NCBI GenBank assembly: GCA_021904315.1
Contig: CM038916.1
Span: 7,095,065 to 7,159,064 of the forward strand
From: Sphagnum magellanicum
Taxonomy: Eukaryota; Streptophyta; Sphagnopsida; Sphagnales; Sphagnaceae
Direction of reading: 5' to 3'
DNA: 64,000 nt
The notes under the pieces: generated by a model
What the model was told of the DNA's origin: nothing
The model's database searches: none
The model's input: only the letters and a program-made list of their open reading frames with translations
In this document: piece by piece, positions 49,945 to 62,669 of the stretch
How the letters are laid out: each line of letters starts with the position of its first letter
How positions within the stretch are numbered: the stretch's first letter is position 1
Made by a program: the position numbers and the translations under genes

Positions 49945-52320
49945 CCAACAAAAGCAATTTACTAACTAGGCTTCAAAAAAATTGAATTTTGAGTATTTTA
50001 TCATTGAAACTTTAATAGGAATCTAAACAAATGTTTAAGGAAATTAAATACAGAACGCCAATGGGGAAAAATTCCATCAAACTTTGATGTGAAACACATG
50101 GGTTAAAACTATACTTGTATTGTTGGGTTTCTCATGGAAAAAATCACCCAAAATGTCTAGATTTCAAAGGAAACCATTTCCCAAATTGCCAAACCTTTAT
50201 GATAAGTTCAAATTGATAGCCAATAATGCAAAATGATTCAATTTAATTTCATTGTCTTCCTTGTCTTTATTTGTTTATTTTGAAATGTTATAAAAGAATT
50301 TTAATTTTTTGAGTACTAGAGTATTAAAATATATTAGGTATCAAGATTGTTATTTTACAAAGTATTATTTTCAAAATTAAATAGAGTAAATAAATAATGA
50401 TGAATTACAAATAATAATTTCTTAGTTCTTTTGTTGCAAGTGTCTTTTTTTTAAATAGCAATGTAAGAATGTCTACAAATTTGAAAGCTACTATTGACTC
50501 TACAAGACATATGGCTTTAACATGTGCAAAGAATCCCATTATACTTCTGCCATAGATCCATGATGTGTAACATATAATTGTTGTTAAGTTATGTAACCAT
50601 GTTTCATTTCTCATCATTATATTTGCAAGTGCTAGCACTTGGCATGTATGCATTTGTTGAATATATTTATTACATTATTCTCCACAATGGAGTTCACAAC
50701 CTTTTTATATATCTATGGCGACTAGCGTTCAAAAATTTTATGCTAAAATCAGATCATAAATATCTTATATGAGGCATTGCAAATGAATTCAAAATTCTTA
50801 TGTTGGAAGCAAATCACAAATATAATCTATATGACATTACAATTGAATTCAAAATTGTTATATTAACAGCATATCACAAATTCCATATTAAATTTATATT
50901 TTATCACTAATGGCTTCAAAATGATCTTATTTTCATATTCAATTATTGGTTTATTTATAAATTTTTCATATTTTTAACTATCTTGCAGCAAATCCCAAAT
51001 TTAACATAGATATGACCTTGTAGATGAGTTCATAATCATTCTTTTGTAGGCATATCACAATTTTCACATTGTAAATGAGTTCAATATTGTTCTGGTGGAC
51101 ACATATCACAAATTTCATACGCATTGCATTACTGGTGACTTCAAATTTGTTTTGGTGGAAAGATATGACAATTTTCATTTATATGATAATCAAAATGGGT
51201 ACTTACAGTTTTTCTAACAATCTTTGCTTGGATGTGCGCCTATGGTCATGAAGATATGATGGTGACCCGCATTCTACTTGATGTCATGATTCGACAATGA
51301 CATGGCTATTTAACTCACAACATTTTTTATTTGTGTTTTTTGCATTTTCTCTTTCTTCTAATGTTAATTGCAATGGTGTCCTTAGCCCTCCCCTTCCTCC
51401 TCCACTTGGTTTAGGGGGGTGGAGAAAGATTTAACATTTTAACATATTTTATTTTTCAAGTTAAAATTTTAGAAATGTTAGGTTTTAAGATTCAATAACA
51501 TGCTCATTATTTGTTGTGCACATACAAGTTGTAATTAACTTTTGAATAAGTTTTCTTGAAATGCACTGAATAAATTCAATTGTAGGTTTTGGAAAGAAAC
51601 TATTTTATTTCTTGTGGGAAATTAACCCTTAAAGAAAATGAAACTTTAAAGCATTATTGTTTTAAATTACCTCCAACAAGTGACAACTAAAACATGTACC
51701 CCATGATAGTTTTAGAAGTTGTTAATTCATAACTAGTTCATAGAAAAAAATTATTTAGACATTGTTTGTGTGACATTTCATTGCTTAAGGTCAATGTAAG
51801 CTTGTTAGAAGTCTTGTAATTGAATCCTCATTCAAGCTATAAAAAAATTTAGGAAGGTAGTTTTTTGCTTTTTCTTTTTTTCATGCAAAAGCAAACATCT
51901 AAGCAATTAAACATACTTTCAAGTTGATAGAGACTTGGAATATACTTATGTGCTCTCAAATTGTACATATTATAGTCATGATATATCAAATTTTTTATGT
52001 AAAAGTTGTTTTGAACACCATATTGACTAGTCAATTTCAAACCTACTTGTTACCTATTTTTCTTATACAAAAGTTATTGAAATTTTGTATTCAACTTATC
52101 AAAAAACCCAATGGAGATCTAGATGGTTTTATATTTCTACTTACAAAGCTTTTTTATCTACTTTTTTATGCATATGTCAAAATTTGCTTCAATCATAAAT
52201 TGGATTTTAGGTAGACTATTTTTTTGGTATACTTTACCATGCTTTTGGCCAAACCTATACATTGTTTGATTGGTGGGGTTTGGTTTCTTTTTCAGATGTT
52301 TTCACACTAATTATGTCCAT
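49945..52320. other. AT-rich intergenic DNA, no gene seen
   Basis: Between about 50,750 and 51,180 phrases such as AAATCACAAAT and GAATTCAAAATT(C/G)TTAT recur at intervals of about 65-85 bases, suggesting a very old tandem repeat. No coding exon recognised. Confidence 0.5.
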
Positions 52321-52329
52321 TAGGTTATG

Positions 52330-53110
52330 TCATCTTGTGTTCCAATTACATCCAATAGTGTTGGACGAGACTACCTTGTTTCAAAAGTATTTACCAATTG
52401 TTGTGATTATGTGTTAAAGAGAAAGAAATGAGTGTGCATGGACCATGTTGGAACAAACCTAGATAGAAAAGACATTTCTAGGAGGTTATCAAAGTGATAT
52501 GTTCGGTTCAAAACCCATATGTGTCAAATTGATAATATATTCAATAGAATGTCATTTTTTGCATTTGAAAGTCTTGTCCAACATATGATGTCTTTTAATA
52601 CACATTCACCTCTTTTTTTTTGCAAGAGCCTTTTCCTATTGATAAAGTGATGAATATTGTTTTGAATATATTAATTCATGGACTGTAATGGCTAACATTT
52701 ACAACATCAGTGCTTTTGTTACTTAGAAGTACACTGACATTATTTGTGACATTGTGGTAGATAAATAAAAGCTTTATAAGATTTGTGTTCACCTATCTAT
52801 ACATCTACAATATTTTAGATACATCAATAAAAGATTTAAAATTTGACCAACATTTAGATGTAGATTGTAATGTCATTGATGGTACCCATCATCCATTTTA
52901 TTTTTATTTTTTTTGAATTCATGAGGATTACAATTAATCGGAATGCTTTTTATAACTATAAACATTCGTTTAATGTGGTTGTGTAAGGTGTTTGTGATGT
53001 AAACATTATTTTTTGTACTATACATTTAAGACAATGTAATGAAGTTTCATGACAATGAGCAATTCAAATATTTTATTATGTATAGACAATGATAGTTATA
53101 AACATGTGAG
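52330..53110 (+). pseudogene. Decayed PIF/Harbinger-type transposase (DDE_Tnp_4)
   Basis: Plus-strand blocks separated by stops read TFLGGYQSDMF near 52,470, then MSFFAFESLVQHM near 52,550, then CNVIDGTHHP near 52,868, then NRNAFYNYKHSFNVVV near 52,940 and GVCDVNIIF near 52,990. The IDGTH block is the first catalytic-aspartate motif of DDE_Tnp_4. The N-x-x-Y-K-x-x-F-x-V block with a following CD matches the next conserved segment (usually YKGFYALNVQ-like). The remaining DDE residues and the Myb-like partner were not found. It is a dead relic. Confidence 0.6.
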
Positions 53111-53114
53111 ATTA

Positions 53115-56100
53115 TGCACAAGTTAGTGGTTGACATTTGAAGTTTGGAGGTGCAACATTTCATTTTAAGCAATTCAACATATTTTATTCAAGTGCATTTG
53201 ATAAAAAATTACAAAATTTGTAAGCATGTTCTTGTAAAATTTTGACCTTTTAAATGAATGTGGTTAGAGTAATGTTTTTTTTTTTTTTTTGGGATGTTTC
53301 TAGACTAACAAACATTAATTATAACATCTAGTGAAATTTGGCAACAATGCATATATGATAATAGATTTTTTTAAAACAATTTTATGTTTTTACTCCTTTT
53401 TAGAGCATATGTTCACATATTGCTTAAAACATCATCCTTTAATTTAACATGGATGTAATTTCATCATTACATTTGGAAATTGAAATAAAGAGTATTTATT
53501 ATATTAATCATTGTAAAATTTGAAACATCGCCAACAATTTTGTCTACATTGTCTTATGTTCAACTAACCAATATGCAATCAATTTAGATTTTAATAGATG
53601 CAAAATTTGTTCTCACCTAAAATTGGATCCTTAAAATATTCCAACCATGATGTTCCTCTATTTCCATGGTCTCTTTGGCAATGGATTTATGAACATCCAT
53701 GCCCTCCCTCACAATCAATGAGTATCTCAATCTTTAATGTTTCAATTTTGATAGAATATTTTATAAATTGAAACAATGCAAAAACCAATGCAAAAGAACC
53801 ATCATTATCCCTCTTGTGCTTTTTATTTTATTTTCCATCAATTCCAACCTTCTTGCAAACAACTATCAAAAGAATTTTAATATCTTTAGGTCCTTCAAAT
53901 GTTAGTCCAAACACGTTCTATTAATTTTGAAAAAAATTGGAAAATCTTCTACATAGCATCTTCATTGCCAATGCCCATAAAATCTTGAATAGTTATAGCC
54001 TTAGTTATGCTCACAAAAATGTTAATGACTTTCTCAAACCAAACCTTAATAGACTTACAGATCCCCAAATATTGTTTTCAAAAACTTGTTTTTCTCATTG
54101 TCAACCATCTCTATTCAAAAAGTTCAAAAGGTTGAATGACACATGCATCCTTCCATTCTCTCTTATAAGTAGATGGGCAAATGATTTCTAAACTTTCAAA
54201 AGCAATGATTTGAATAGGAATTAAATATGTGGCCATGAACATTTGGGTAAAAAATCCAATCTCTTGGTTCTTTTTAGTAAGATCTATGATGAAGTTTTCA
54301 TAAGTGGCTTGCATAGTGTAAAATTGTGCATCAATTTGTTTTGAGATTTTTTTTTGTTAATGCAAATTTTTTAATATGGTGATTATAAAGAAAAAATAAA
54401 ATCTTATAAAACGTTTTGAATTTTTTAAGTTAAAATTGGGGTTTAAGAAGTGTATTTAATTTTTAGGTTATTCAAGATATATGTTGAATAAGCAATGACA
54501 AAATAATGAGCATGAAATGGAACTTAGTATGGAAGGGATAAGTGTAGAAGAACCAAAGACTTGCAAAGCGCCATCACCACTAACAATGAATATGATTTTG
54601 AATTTTCACATTTTGTTATTTAAGTTCGCTTCAACAACATTTTTTGTTGTGTTTTTTATGCAAGTAAAACCATACGTCATCATGTGTGTGGGTAAACATA
54701 CATAGAAGGCATGTGCACATGAATGTTGTACAACTATGAACACTAATTGCATAATTACATAATAGGGTCTTGTTAGGATGTAGAAATGCAACTCACCATG
54801 CACTAATAACTTGAAGTTGTCACTCAACCTTAGGCCTCTTGGAAAAACCCCCAAAAAATTCCCTTCTTAAAAAACCAAGGACTTTCTATCAATGAATGGG
54901 TTTAAGGTTCATTTTTTTTATTACCTTCATTTTAATTCATTTTAAAATATAAGAAACACAAATTGTGGCATATGTCACATCATTTTGAAATGCACAAACA
55001 TGAAACACATATCATTTACCAAATTTTTCATAGATTCCTCACTTACATCAAACAATGGGTCATGGTCCCACATATGCATGTTGATGTCGTGTCATGTATC
55101 ATATGTTTCAAAAAGGTTACCAATACGGGTTGAGAATAGAGTGAGGATATTACAAAAAACTTCTTGTTATAATGTTTTTTAAAAAAGTCATTGAATATTG
55201 ACAAATTCCTAGTCTACCTCAAATAGGTCCATTGGTTAAAACATTGTGCCAAGTTAATTAGAAATTTCCACAAAAACCAAGGAGAAATTTTCACACCCAA
55301 GTGAAAAAAAGGTGCAAAGTTCAAGAAGAAATATTGTGAAAAAGAAAAATCATTAAAAGTGCACTAAATTAGAGTGGTGTGAATAGATCATATAAATCAA
55401 ATTTCTTATAGGCATTATAAAAATGATTTGTCAAAAGGGGAGGACATGGGAACATTAATACATACATTTTTACGAAGTTGTAAAAGATGTTGATCATAAC
55501 ACCAAGGCCAAGTGTAAAGAGATACCATCACAAATTAGTGGACACACCATCTTCTCCCATTTGCATAAAATTAATGTTTGTCAATGGAACGCATACAAAT
55601 GCATCCCTTTTTACTCCTCACACATGTGCTCTTCATTAAAAAAACATTGATGATAAACATGTGTCAAATAAATGTCATATGAACTTTAAAGTGTGAATAG
55701 TCTTGTTGTAACATTAACAAACTTTGTAAAATCTTTTAACAAGCTTGAAATTTTTGACCTTCAAACTTGGAATGAGGTTGTTGAATGAATATAACAAAAC
55801 TTGTGGAATTTTTTTGTAATTCATTATTATTAAAAACCAATAAATATCCAAATAGAATAATAATATATGTGCATGCATGTGTTTTAAATATTTTACAAAT
55901 TATATGTGTTATCCTTCAAGTTTGATATGAAATAAAATCAAACTTTTATTTTAAATAAATATAATGACCATACAAAAAATGCATTATGTATCATTTCACT
56001 AGGACTCCTTTGTTGCATCATGACTGTTTGTAAACAATAATTCATTAACCACAAAAGCGCCTATCAAAAAATTTCACTTTTTATGAACATCACACCCCAA

Positions 56101-57700
56101 AAGCTTTAACATGTTCATTAATTAATTTGTTAATGACAAGTGAAAGCACATTATAGTGACCCTCTTTGAGGCACTTTTGGGTTTAGTATTATAGCACATA
56201 TATAATATATGTATATGCAGTATAATTGTTCCAAAAGCATGGTGCATTTAACTTTCAATACCAATTTTGGTTTTTGGGCCCTACAATTATTTTTACAAAA
56301 TTAATGTTATGATTTTTTAAAAATAAAAATAAATTTCATTATCTATATTGAAGGATCCATGAGTATATTTATAGTATACATTGGTATAATAAGGCCATGT
56401 CTTGTTTTGATTGCACTAACTTTAAGGCTTCATTAGTCATTAACATAATCAATTTTAATGGATTTTTTAAAAAATGCCCCATCTAACTACACATGTCATT
56501 ATCCATGTGAATGTGATTACTTGTGAAAATTTCAATTTACCACATATTAATCACATCTGAAAAAACTCTTTTTTTTTATTAGATGAAAATTTTCAAATTA
56601 GTGGCATGGTATCCAAACATGGTTCAAACTATGTGAAATGATATGGTTCAATATGCTTTCAACTTTCATAAATACTAAAAAAATTAACAATACTTGTGAA
56701 GAACACAACATGCCATGATGGTTTTGTCACCTTGATCAAATTTGTTATTATTTTTTCTTAAAATATGAATATTTAATTTTAAATATTCTAAAACATTTTA
56801 AATTAAAAATATATATTAAAAATTCTTTAAATATGTTTGTGATATTTAAAATAAAATATATTTTAAAATTTTTTGTGATGATTTGTAATTGATCAATTAC
56901 TGGAATGTAAATATTTTATATTTATCTAGCAAATAATAATAAAACAATTCCATTAATTGATCAATTACAATACTTGTCACAAAAAAATAAATTGCTATTT
57001 ATTATATAAACTACTTAATTTGAAATGAATCACTATCAACAACTCCTTGAGGTCTCCATGATGAAAATTCAAAAACATTTATCACAACTAGATGTGCCTT
57101 AAAGAACAATACTATGATTTTGTTTTCTTTTTGACATTGATGCAATGATTATTTTAATCAAATTTTCAAACAAAGGAATGTGAGTTTAAACAATAAAATC
57201 CATGATGTTATAAAAACTTAGTGATATATGTAAATCGATATGTGATCAAATGCAAACAATTTGTGCTTGGAACATGAATATAAATGATAAATAACTTGTC
57301 AAGATTGGTGAATATTTCAAATGAGAAGATAAAAACAAAAAGGAAGGCATGTAATGAAATGTATATTCTTTTTTGTACACCTTTTTCAAGAAGCACTCTT
57401 CCACTATCATAATTGTATATATTCTCAAACTATTGATGTTCCTACATTGTACAAACTTAAGGCATTCATTTAATAGGAATTTTACGTGTCAATTTATACC
57501 AAAGTACTTAAAACCTTAACCTGTCCAAGGGCACAAAAAATCTCCTCTAGTAGGAGCATGGCATATTTGTCTAAACAAGTCTGTTTATTCACTAAATTAG
57601 TAATCCCCACACATGCCAAACTCAATTTAATTGTCAAAGATATCTTTTCTAGTTGACATCACTATTGCTAAAGTATATTAACCTTTAAACAAGGTATTCT
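53115..57700. other. AT-rich intergenic DNA, no gene seen
   Basis: Short chance ORFs only, including 53,937-54,191 (+) and 54,111-54,314 (-), which overlap antisense to each other. No recognised domains. Confidence 0.5.
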
Positions 57701-57704
57701 CTTT

Positions 57705-59264
57705 ACATTGGATGGGAGCATGGCGAGACAATAACCATGAAGGAAGAAACAAAAGTGTAACGGGGGAAGTGTCATAACCGGTTGCAAAGTTCCTTGCTGT
57801 GACCAAAATCATTAGTGCAACATGTAAGTGACAAGTCATGCTCCTCCAACATCCACCAAGTAATGGGTCTTAGATCAGAAGGTGAGAATGTGATATAAAG
57901 AAGCCTACTTTTATAGGATTTATTATCACACTCTCTGTTCTGTTCTGATACGAAGATGCAGTTGCTTATTTTTTAGGGGCCAATTCTTCTAGTTTTGCTA
58001 CTGGCACTTTGTTATCAATTCAAAGAAATTTTTTGTGGGTTAGCTACATCAGTGGTTTGCTAACTAAGTTGCAATTTGCAATAAACCTCTCTTTCTTTCT
58101 GTCATCATCTGTGTCTGACATGTATTCCACAGCCCTCAACTATAGAAGCCTGTCTTTCCACAACTGTTTGCATGGCTTGTACTGAGAGGTGGATATCTAC
58201 TACAAATTAACTTTCCATAGATCCAGAGACTCATTGCTTCAAGAGTTGTCAAGGCATATGAAAATGCCCAAGCCCACGTCTAGAGTCAGGAGTATTATAG
58301 GCTCAGACAAGGTTTACATCCATTTTAAGCATGTTCTCTTAATTTTTTTGTCTCCATTTTCTGATGTAGCATCATCATTGGCCAGCATCCCAAGACAGAT
58401 CTAGGATTAACTGGTGCCAGGTTTTCAGAAGATTTTGTCCAAACAGTATGAAACTGGTGAAAAATTGACCCTGCACTAAAATCTCAACAACTCTTTTTTT
58501 CTGAAAAGTTGGCAAATTTTTTCTTTAAAAAATGGAAAAACATTTACTCTCTTTTATTGCCAGGATGTGAAAATTCCCCACAAGAAAAAACAATCATTGC
58601 AAAGGTGCATAGCTCTCAGTGAGTAAATCACATTGCCTCATTGCCTCAACACGCTACTTCAATGCAAAAATGAAAAATGTATCAAATGATGTGCAAATAG
58701 AAGGTTTGGAGGAGACACAAACAAAGATGGCATCACCCAATCCACCCATGGTATTTGCAAGACCCAAAACTTGTGACATTTCCAAGTAGCCTGAAATCCT
58801 ACCAAATTTTGCCTCGCATGTGAGATCTCAAATCCATCTTCTCGAGCTTAATCATATCTTCATGCAAGGTAGCCACTGGAGTCCCAATTACAACCCACCC
58901 AGTGCTTTGTCTAAAGGGTTGCCAAAATCTTCATGTTTCAATTGGGAGATCCAAGATGATGCATGGAAAAGAAAAAAAGAAAAAAGAAAAATAAAAATAC
59001 CAAAAAAAGCATTGGGAGTAAGTATTAGTGGTGAATAGGAGGTATTCTTTCAACTGCAAAAATAAAGATGACAACAGTTGCAGTTTCTACACCCATTAAT
59101 TCACGCCCTAGTAGTACAATGCTTCTTCCCACCTGCTGACACAAGAGAACAACCCTAAAAGACTTATGATGGAAAAAATATGAAATGCATATCTTGGTAA
59201 CATTGAGCATGTAGAAATACAACACCCAGACTGCACTTTGCTGTACTGGGTAAGAAAACTGGAT
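57705..59264. other. Intergenic DNA downstream of the DUF2358 gene
   Basis: Composition becomes more balanced from about 57,700. The stretch 57,900-58,400 contains an AATAAA followed by a CT-rich segment, but no coding exon was found. The upper end is probably 3'UTR of the minus-strand gene. Confidence 0.4.
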
Positions 59265-61541
59265 TCACAGAGTTAGTCTCAAGAATTGCACCAACAAATA
59301 AAGGAGAGCAATTACAAGGCCAATCTGATAGAAGTCTCTCTGCGGGTTCTCCTCAACTTGGAAAAACTGCACAACAGCAAACGGTCTAAACATTTTTAGA
59401 AGTTGCTCCAATAGAACATCAATCAATCAATCCCTTAAAAAGGAATGAATTTGTGTTTCACCCAAGAGAGAGCATGTGTAAAGTTCAAACCGTTTACCTT
59501 TCTGGGGTCACCAGATGGATCTGGGTAATATGAAGACCTATCATCTTCTTTCCCTCGGTTGAGTGTCTTGCTTATACCTTTCACAACCTCTGCAGCATCT
59601 TTTCCTGCTTCCACAGTTGAAAATGCCAACCGTGATGTCCAGAAATAAGCTTGAGCAAGAAGATCTGAGGCTGACAAATCCCATTCATCTTCATGCTCAA
59701 TTACTTGGCCACTTATTTGGTTCAATGTGAATGTCGAATCCACCAACAGAATAACGTCACCCCCTATGACAGATGCTGGAGGAAGCCTCGGCTTCCCACG
59801 GAGGGTCCACTTGATGTTGAGCATACTTGTGGATAGCATTGTCATCTCGCGTACTGCCTGATTCAAAGCCCCAGATTAGGCTGGGACATCACCCTTACAT
59901 CTCTCCAGGAAAAACGAAACTTCACACTACTTGAAAGAGCAAAACCACAGTCACTCAGTTCCACAGCTAAACCTAGGTCCCACCAGTTGTAGCTTGTGTG
60001 TACCTACTTACCTGAGTTGTTGTATCATTCCATACAGACTCTTGACTTACTGGTGAGTTAGATTGGGACAGAAAAAAAAGGCCCCAACACGTACCACTGT
60101 AGGGTTGTCCAATGCAGTCCTAATCCAATTTGCTCTTCTGTATTTCTCCCTTCCTGTGAATGATCTCAATGGGTCCTGATGAGAGAACCAAGGACATCAG
60201 GCTTCAGTTTGTGATATCTGAACATGGGGGTCTTTTGCATCTTGCTGTCCATGCCCAGTGATGACAACTGCTGTTGACAGATTTCACACAATGAGTTTAT
60301 TGTTAAGACTAATTAGCTGACCATCCATATCCTCCTGTTGTTTCCCCTTCTTCTTGTCCTCAACAAAGAGATGTATGAGTGTTTTATGTAATGTACTACT
60401 GTCATCCATTCATACACTAGGAGACTACTATCGCAGTCATTGATTCTTCAAGGAAGACATGTGGGTACTGCTGCTCTAGCTCCCTGTTAGCCTATCTCCA
60501 AAGAGTTGACAAGATGGGAATTCAATATATTGCTTCAAGACACAAATTCATCAAAAGCTTTCAGCAACAGCAGCAACCGATTGCTTGATGGAACTCTCAT
60601 CATCCATTGCTGCAGAGGAAAACCCATCTCAGTTGATCATCACACACTTGTGACCATAATGCTGGATTGTTAAAAAGCCGGACTCAAAAATGAGAATTAC
60701 TCAAGAATGGAAGCCAAAGGCAGCTTATGCAGTAAAATCACAATTGGGTGGTTCTTAATAATGGAATTTTGAGTAAAGACACAGGTCAGTTTGGGTTGGG
60801 TTGGGTTGGGTGTCAAGAGCTTATGTACCTATTTTAAGGTGTAGGGCTTTCTTCAACTAACACATACCTTATATCTTGCAAAAATGCCAAAATTTCCAAG
60901 TGATCGATTGCCTTCTCGAATTGCCAAGATGTCTTTTAGCAGCTGCCGTGCTGTCTTCTCAACTGCAGGGCTGCTGATGCACTCAAAATCATCACACAAC
61001 TGACTGAAGGACACCCCTTCCATGATCTTGTCAACTTCAGTCAGCTCAATGGTTTTTGTGGTTCCTCCTGTAGAGGAGGAGGATGTCCTACGCCCATCTT
61101 CAGTGGAGGAGCCACTACTGCCGGAGGAGGATGCTTCTGCTTTCACTCTGAACGCCACCGCCCCCCCTGCTGCTTTCATCATATAAAGCCCAAGCCCGAA
61201 AATTCTGCTTTTTCAGATTTTTCTCATGCAGAAGAAGATTGATTCTTCTGCAAGATACAAGACAAGAGATGGGTACCCACCACCCCATCCTCTAAGCCTC
61301 TGTCAGTGAGTGAGAGAGACAGAGAGAGAGAAGAGGGTTTACCGAATCTAAACCGCCGGGAAGATTGCTGCTGGTGCTTGTGCTGTAAGTGTTGTCTGGA
61401 TGCCGGCCTGCTGTAGCAACCGCCCCGTTTTCTCCTATTACTACTCCCCACGCTTGGTTTCTCCAGCAATAGTAGTGAAGACGACCTGGTTGCAACAGTA
61501 GCCAAGCCCGGGATAGGGCTTACTCCGACGCTCGTTGCCAT
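59265..61541 (-). CDS. Predicted chloroplast DUF2358 (NTF2-like) protein
   Basis: Five minus-strand exons join in frame to 347 aa: 61541-61343, 61169-60868, 60175-60095, 59857-59498, 59366-59265. All introns are GT-AG. Residues 1-66 are rich in Ser, Arg and Gln with almost no acids and start MATS, typical of a chloroplast transit peptide. An acidic/Ser linker leads to LGNFGIFARYK (about 157-167), then DPLRSFTGREKYRRANW (168-184), the DUF2358 signature. Further blocks are LNIKWTLRGKPRLPP, GGDVILLVDSTFTLN, ISGQVIEHEDEWDLS, FWTSRLAFSTVEAGKD and YPDPSGDPRK. The last exon encodes a hydrophobic stretch (about 329-345) that is probably one membrane segment near the C-terminus. The family has an NTF2-like fold; its members are plastid proteins of unknown role. 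I believe the closest Arabidopsis relative is the DUF2358 protein At1g65230, from memory only. The start is the only in-frame ATG before the transit-like sequence. Confidence 0.88.
60793..60810 (+). repeat. Perfect G-quadruplex motif in an intron of the DUF2358 gene
   Basis: Four GGG runs are separated by TT loops, on the plus strand, which is the template strand for the minus-strand gene. It sits 58 bases downstream of the exon 2 donor. Confidence 0.85.
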
Positions 61542-62445
61542 GCAGCTGCTGCTGCTGCGCTAGTCGGTGTCTACTATCAATTGCAGTACACAGCAATATA
61601 ATGCTAGTTGAAGAAGAAGAAGAAAAAGAAGAAGAAGAGAAGATTCAGCAGCCCAGAAACCAACAACTCCCTTTCTATTACTCAACCAGCTTCTTCTTGC
61701 TCCCTGCTGCTGTATCCACCACTTCTGCAGCTGCTTGATTCCTGCGTTTCATCTCAAAAGAAAACTGTGGCATTCGAAACCCAATTCTCTTCTAATTCCC
61801 AATTGCACAATCGAAGAAACAAGGATCCGCGAAACACAAAAAAGAGGAGCGAGAGAAGGAGAGAAGGTGCAGAGATAGACAGAGACATAGAGACGAGGAC
61901 TCGAGACACAGCAGCAGCAACATCTGCAACGGATTGGAGGATGTAGATTACACCACAACAGATAAGCCTTGTGCCGGAATGTGGTCCATTCGTTCAATTC
62001 CGCGAATTTCCCATCTCATTCCAAAATATAATATTCTCTCTCATGTGAGGGGACAAATTCCAGTAATAATTGACGATTCCGATCCTTCTGGAATGACCAT
62101 CCCACATCAAGCGTTCCGCAATTTTGCGCCATAACATTGATCGTGCCCCCAAGAGCCATTCCAGATCATGTGGAATGGTTACTGGGGAGTGTGAGTTTCC
62201 GTTGGAAACTCTCTCTCTCTCTCTCTCTCTCCATCGCTGCTGGTGCACTATTGGGTTTTGGTTTTGAGCTTTCTTCTCCCATCGCTTTCTTTGCGATTTC
62301 TTCTCTGTTGATTTTCGAAGGATTGAAATCATGCGGAGAATATGGATTCTGAAGCTATGGGTTTGATCTCTGCGAGTATAGCAACTTTCTTTTAGACTTT
62401 CTTTTAGTGTTTCTTGTTTGGTTTTGATTATTTCTCTGGTGGAAA
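61542..62445. promoter_or_regulatory. Promoter region upstream of the DUF2358 gene, possibly bidirectional
   Basis: About 0.9 kb of balanced composition between the minus-strand start at 61,541 and the plus-strand ORF at 62,448. It contains GAA/AAG repeats (61,611-61,652), a CT tract (62,210-62,231), and an 8-bp perfect inverted repeat CCATTCCA/TGGAATGG at 62,156-62,178. A minus-strand ORF of 201 codons over 61,994-62,599 is low-complexity and not believable. Confidence 0.4.
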
Positions 62446-62447
62446 GA

Positions 62448-62662
62448 ATGCTCATGTTGGTGGGTTCCTTGCCTGATGTTGTTGCGAAGGTTGTTGCTCC
62501 AGTATCCAAAAGGTTCTCTTCTTTTGGAAAGCAGATCGAGAACCCAGAATTTGCCCCAGTGAAGGACTTGCTGCCGGATCTTGGAGGACCATCACCCAAT
62601 AACTTCGTCCACGAAAGTCAGGGGGAAAAAAGGAAAGAGTTAAGAAATCTTCTTACCCTTTG
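62448..62662 (+). CDS. Unassigned small ORF, possibly a first exon
   Basis: An ATG at 62,448 opens 71 codons (starts MLMLVGSLPDVVAKVVAPVS, ends RKELRNLLTL). Composition and the segment ENPEFAPVKDLLPDLGG look like real coding sequence, and it follows a CT-rich leader-like stretch divergent from the DUF2358 gene. I do not recognise the family. It may be the first exon of a gene whose later exons are outside or unrecognised, a gene fragment, or chance. Confidence 0.35.
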
Positions 62663-62669
62663 ATTCCCC

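Noticed and set aside
57900-58400. Possible LTR (AATAAA followed by a CT-rich segment, TG-like start)
   Set aside because: No matching second LTR, no primer-binding site and no retrotransposon protein domain were found nearby.
61994-62599. 201-codon minus-strand ORF
   Set aside because: Low-complexity (RERERER-type) translation of a CT tract, antisense to the more coding-like ORF at 62,448.
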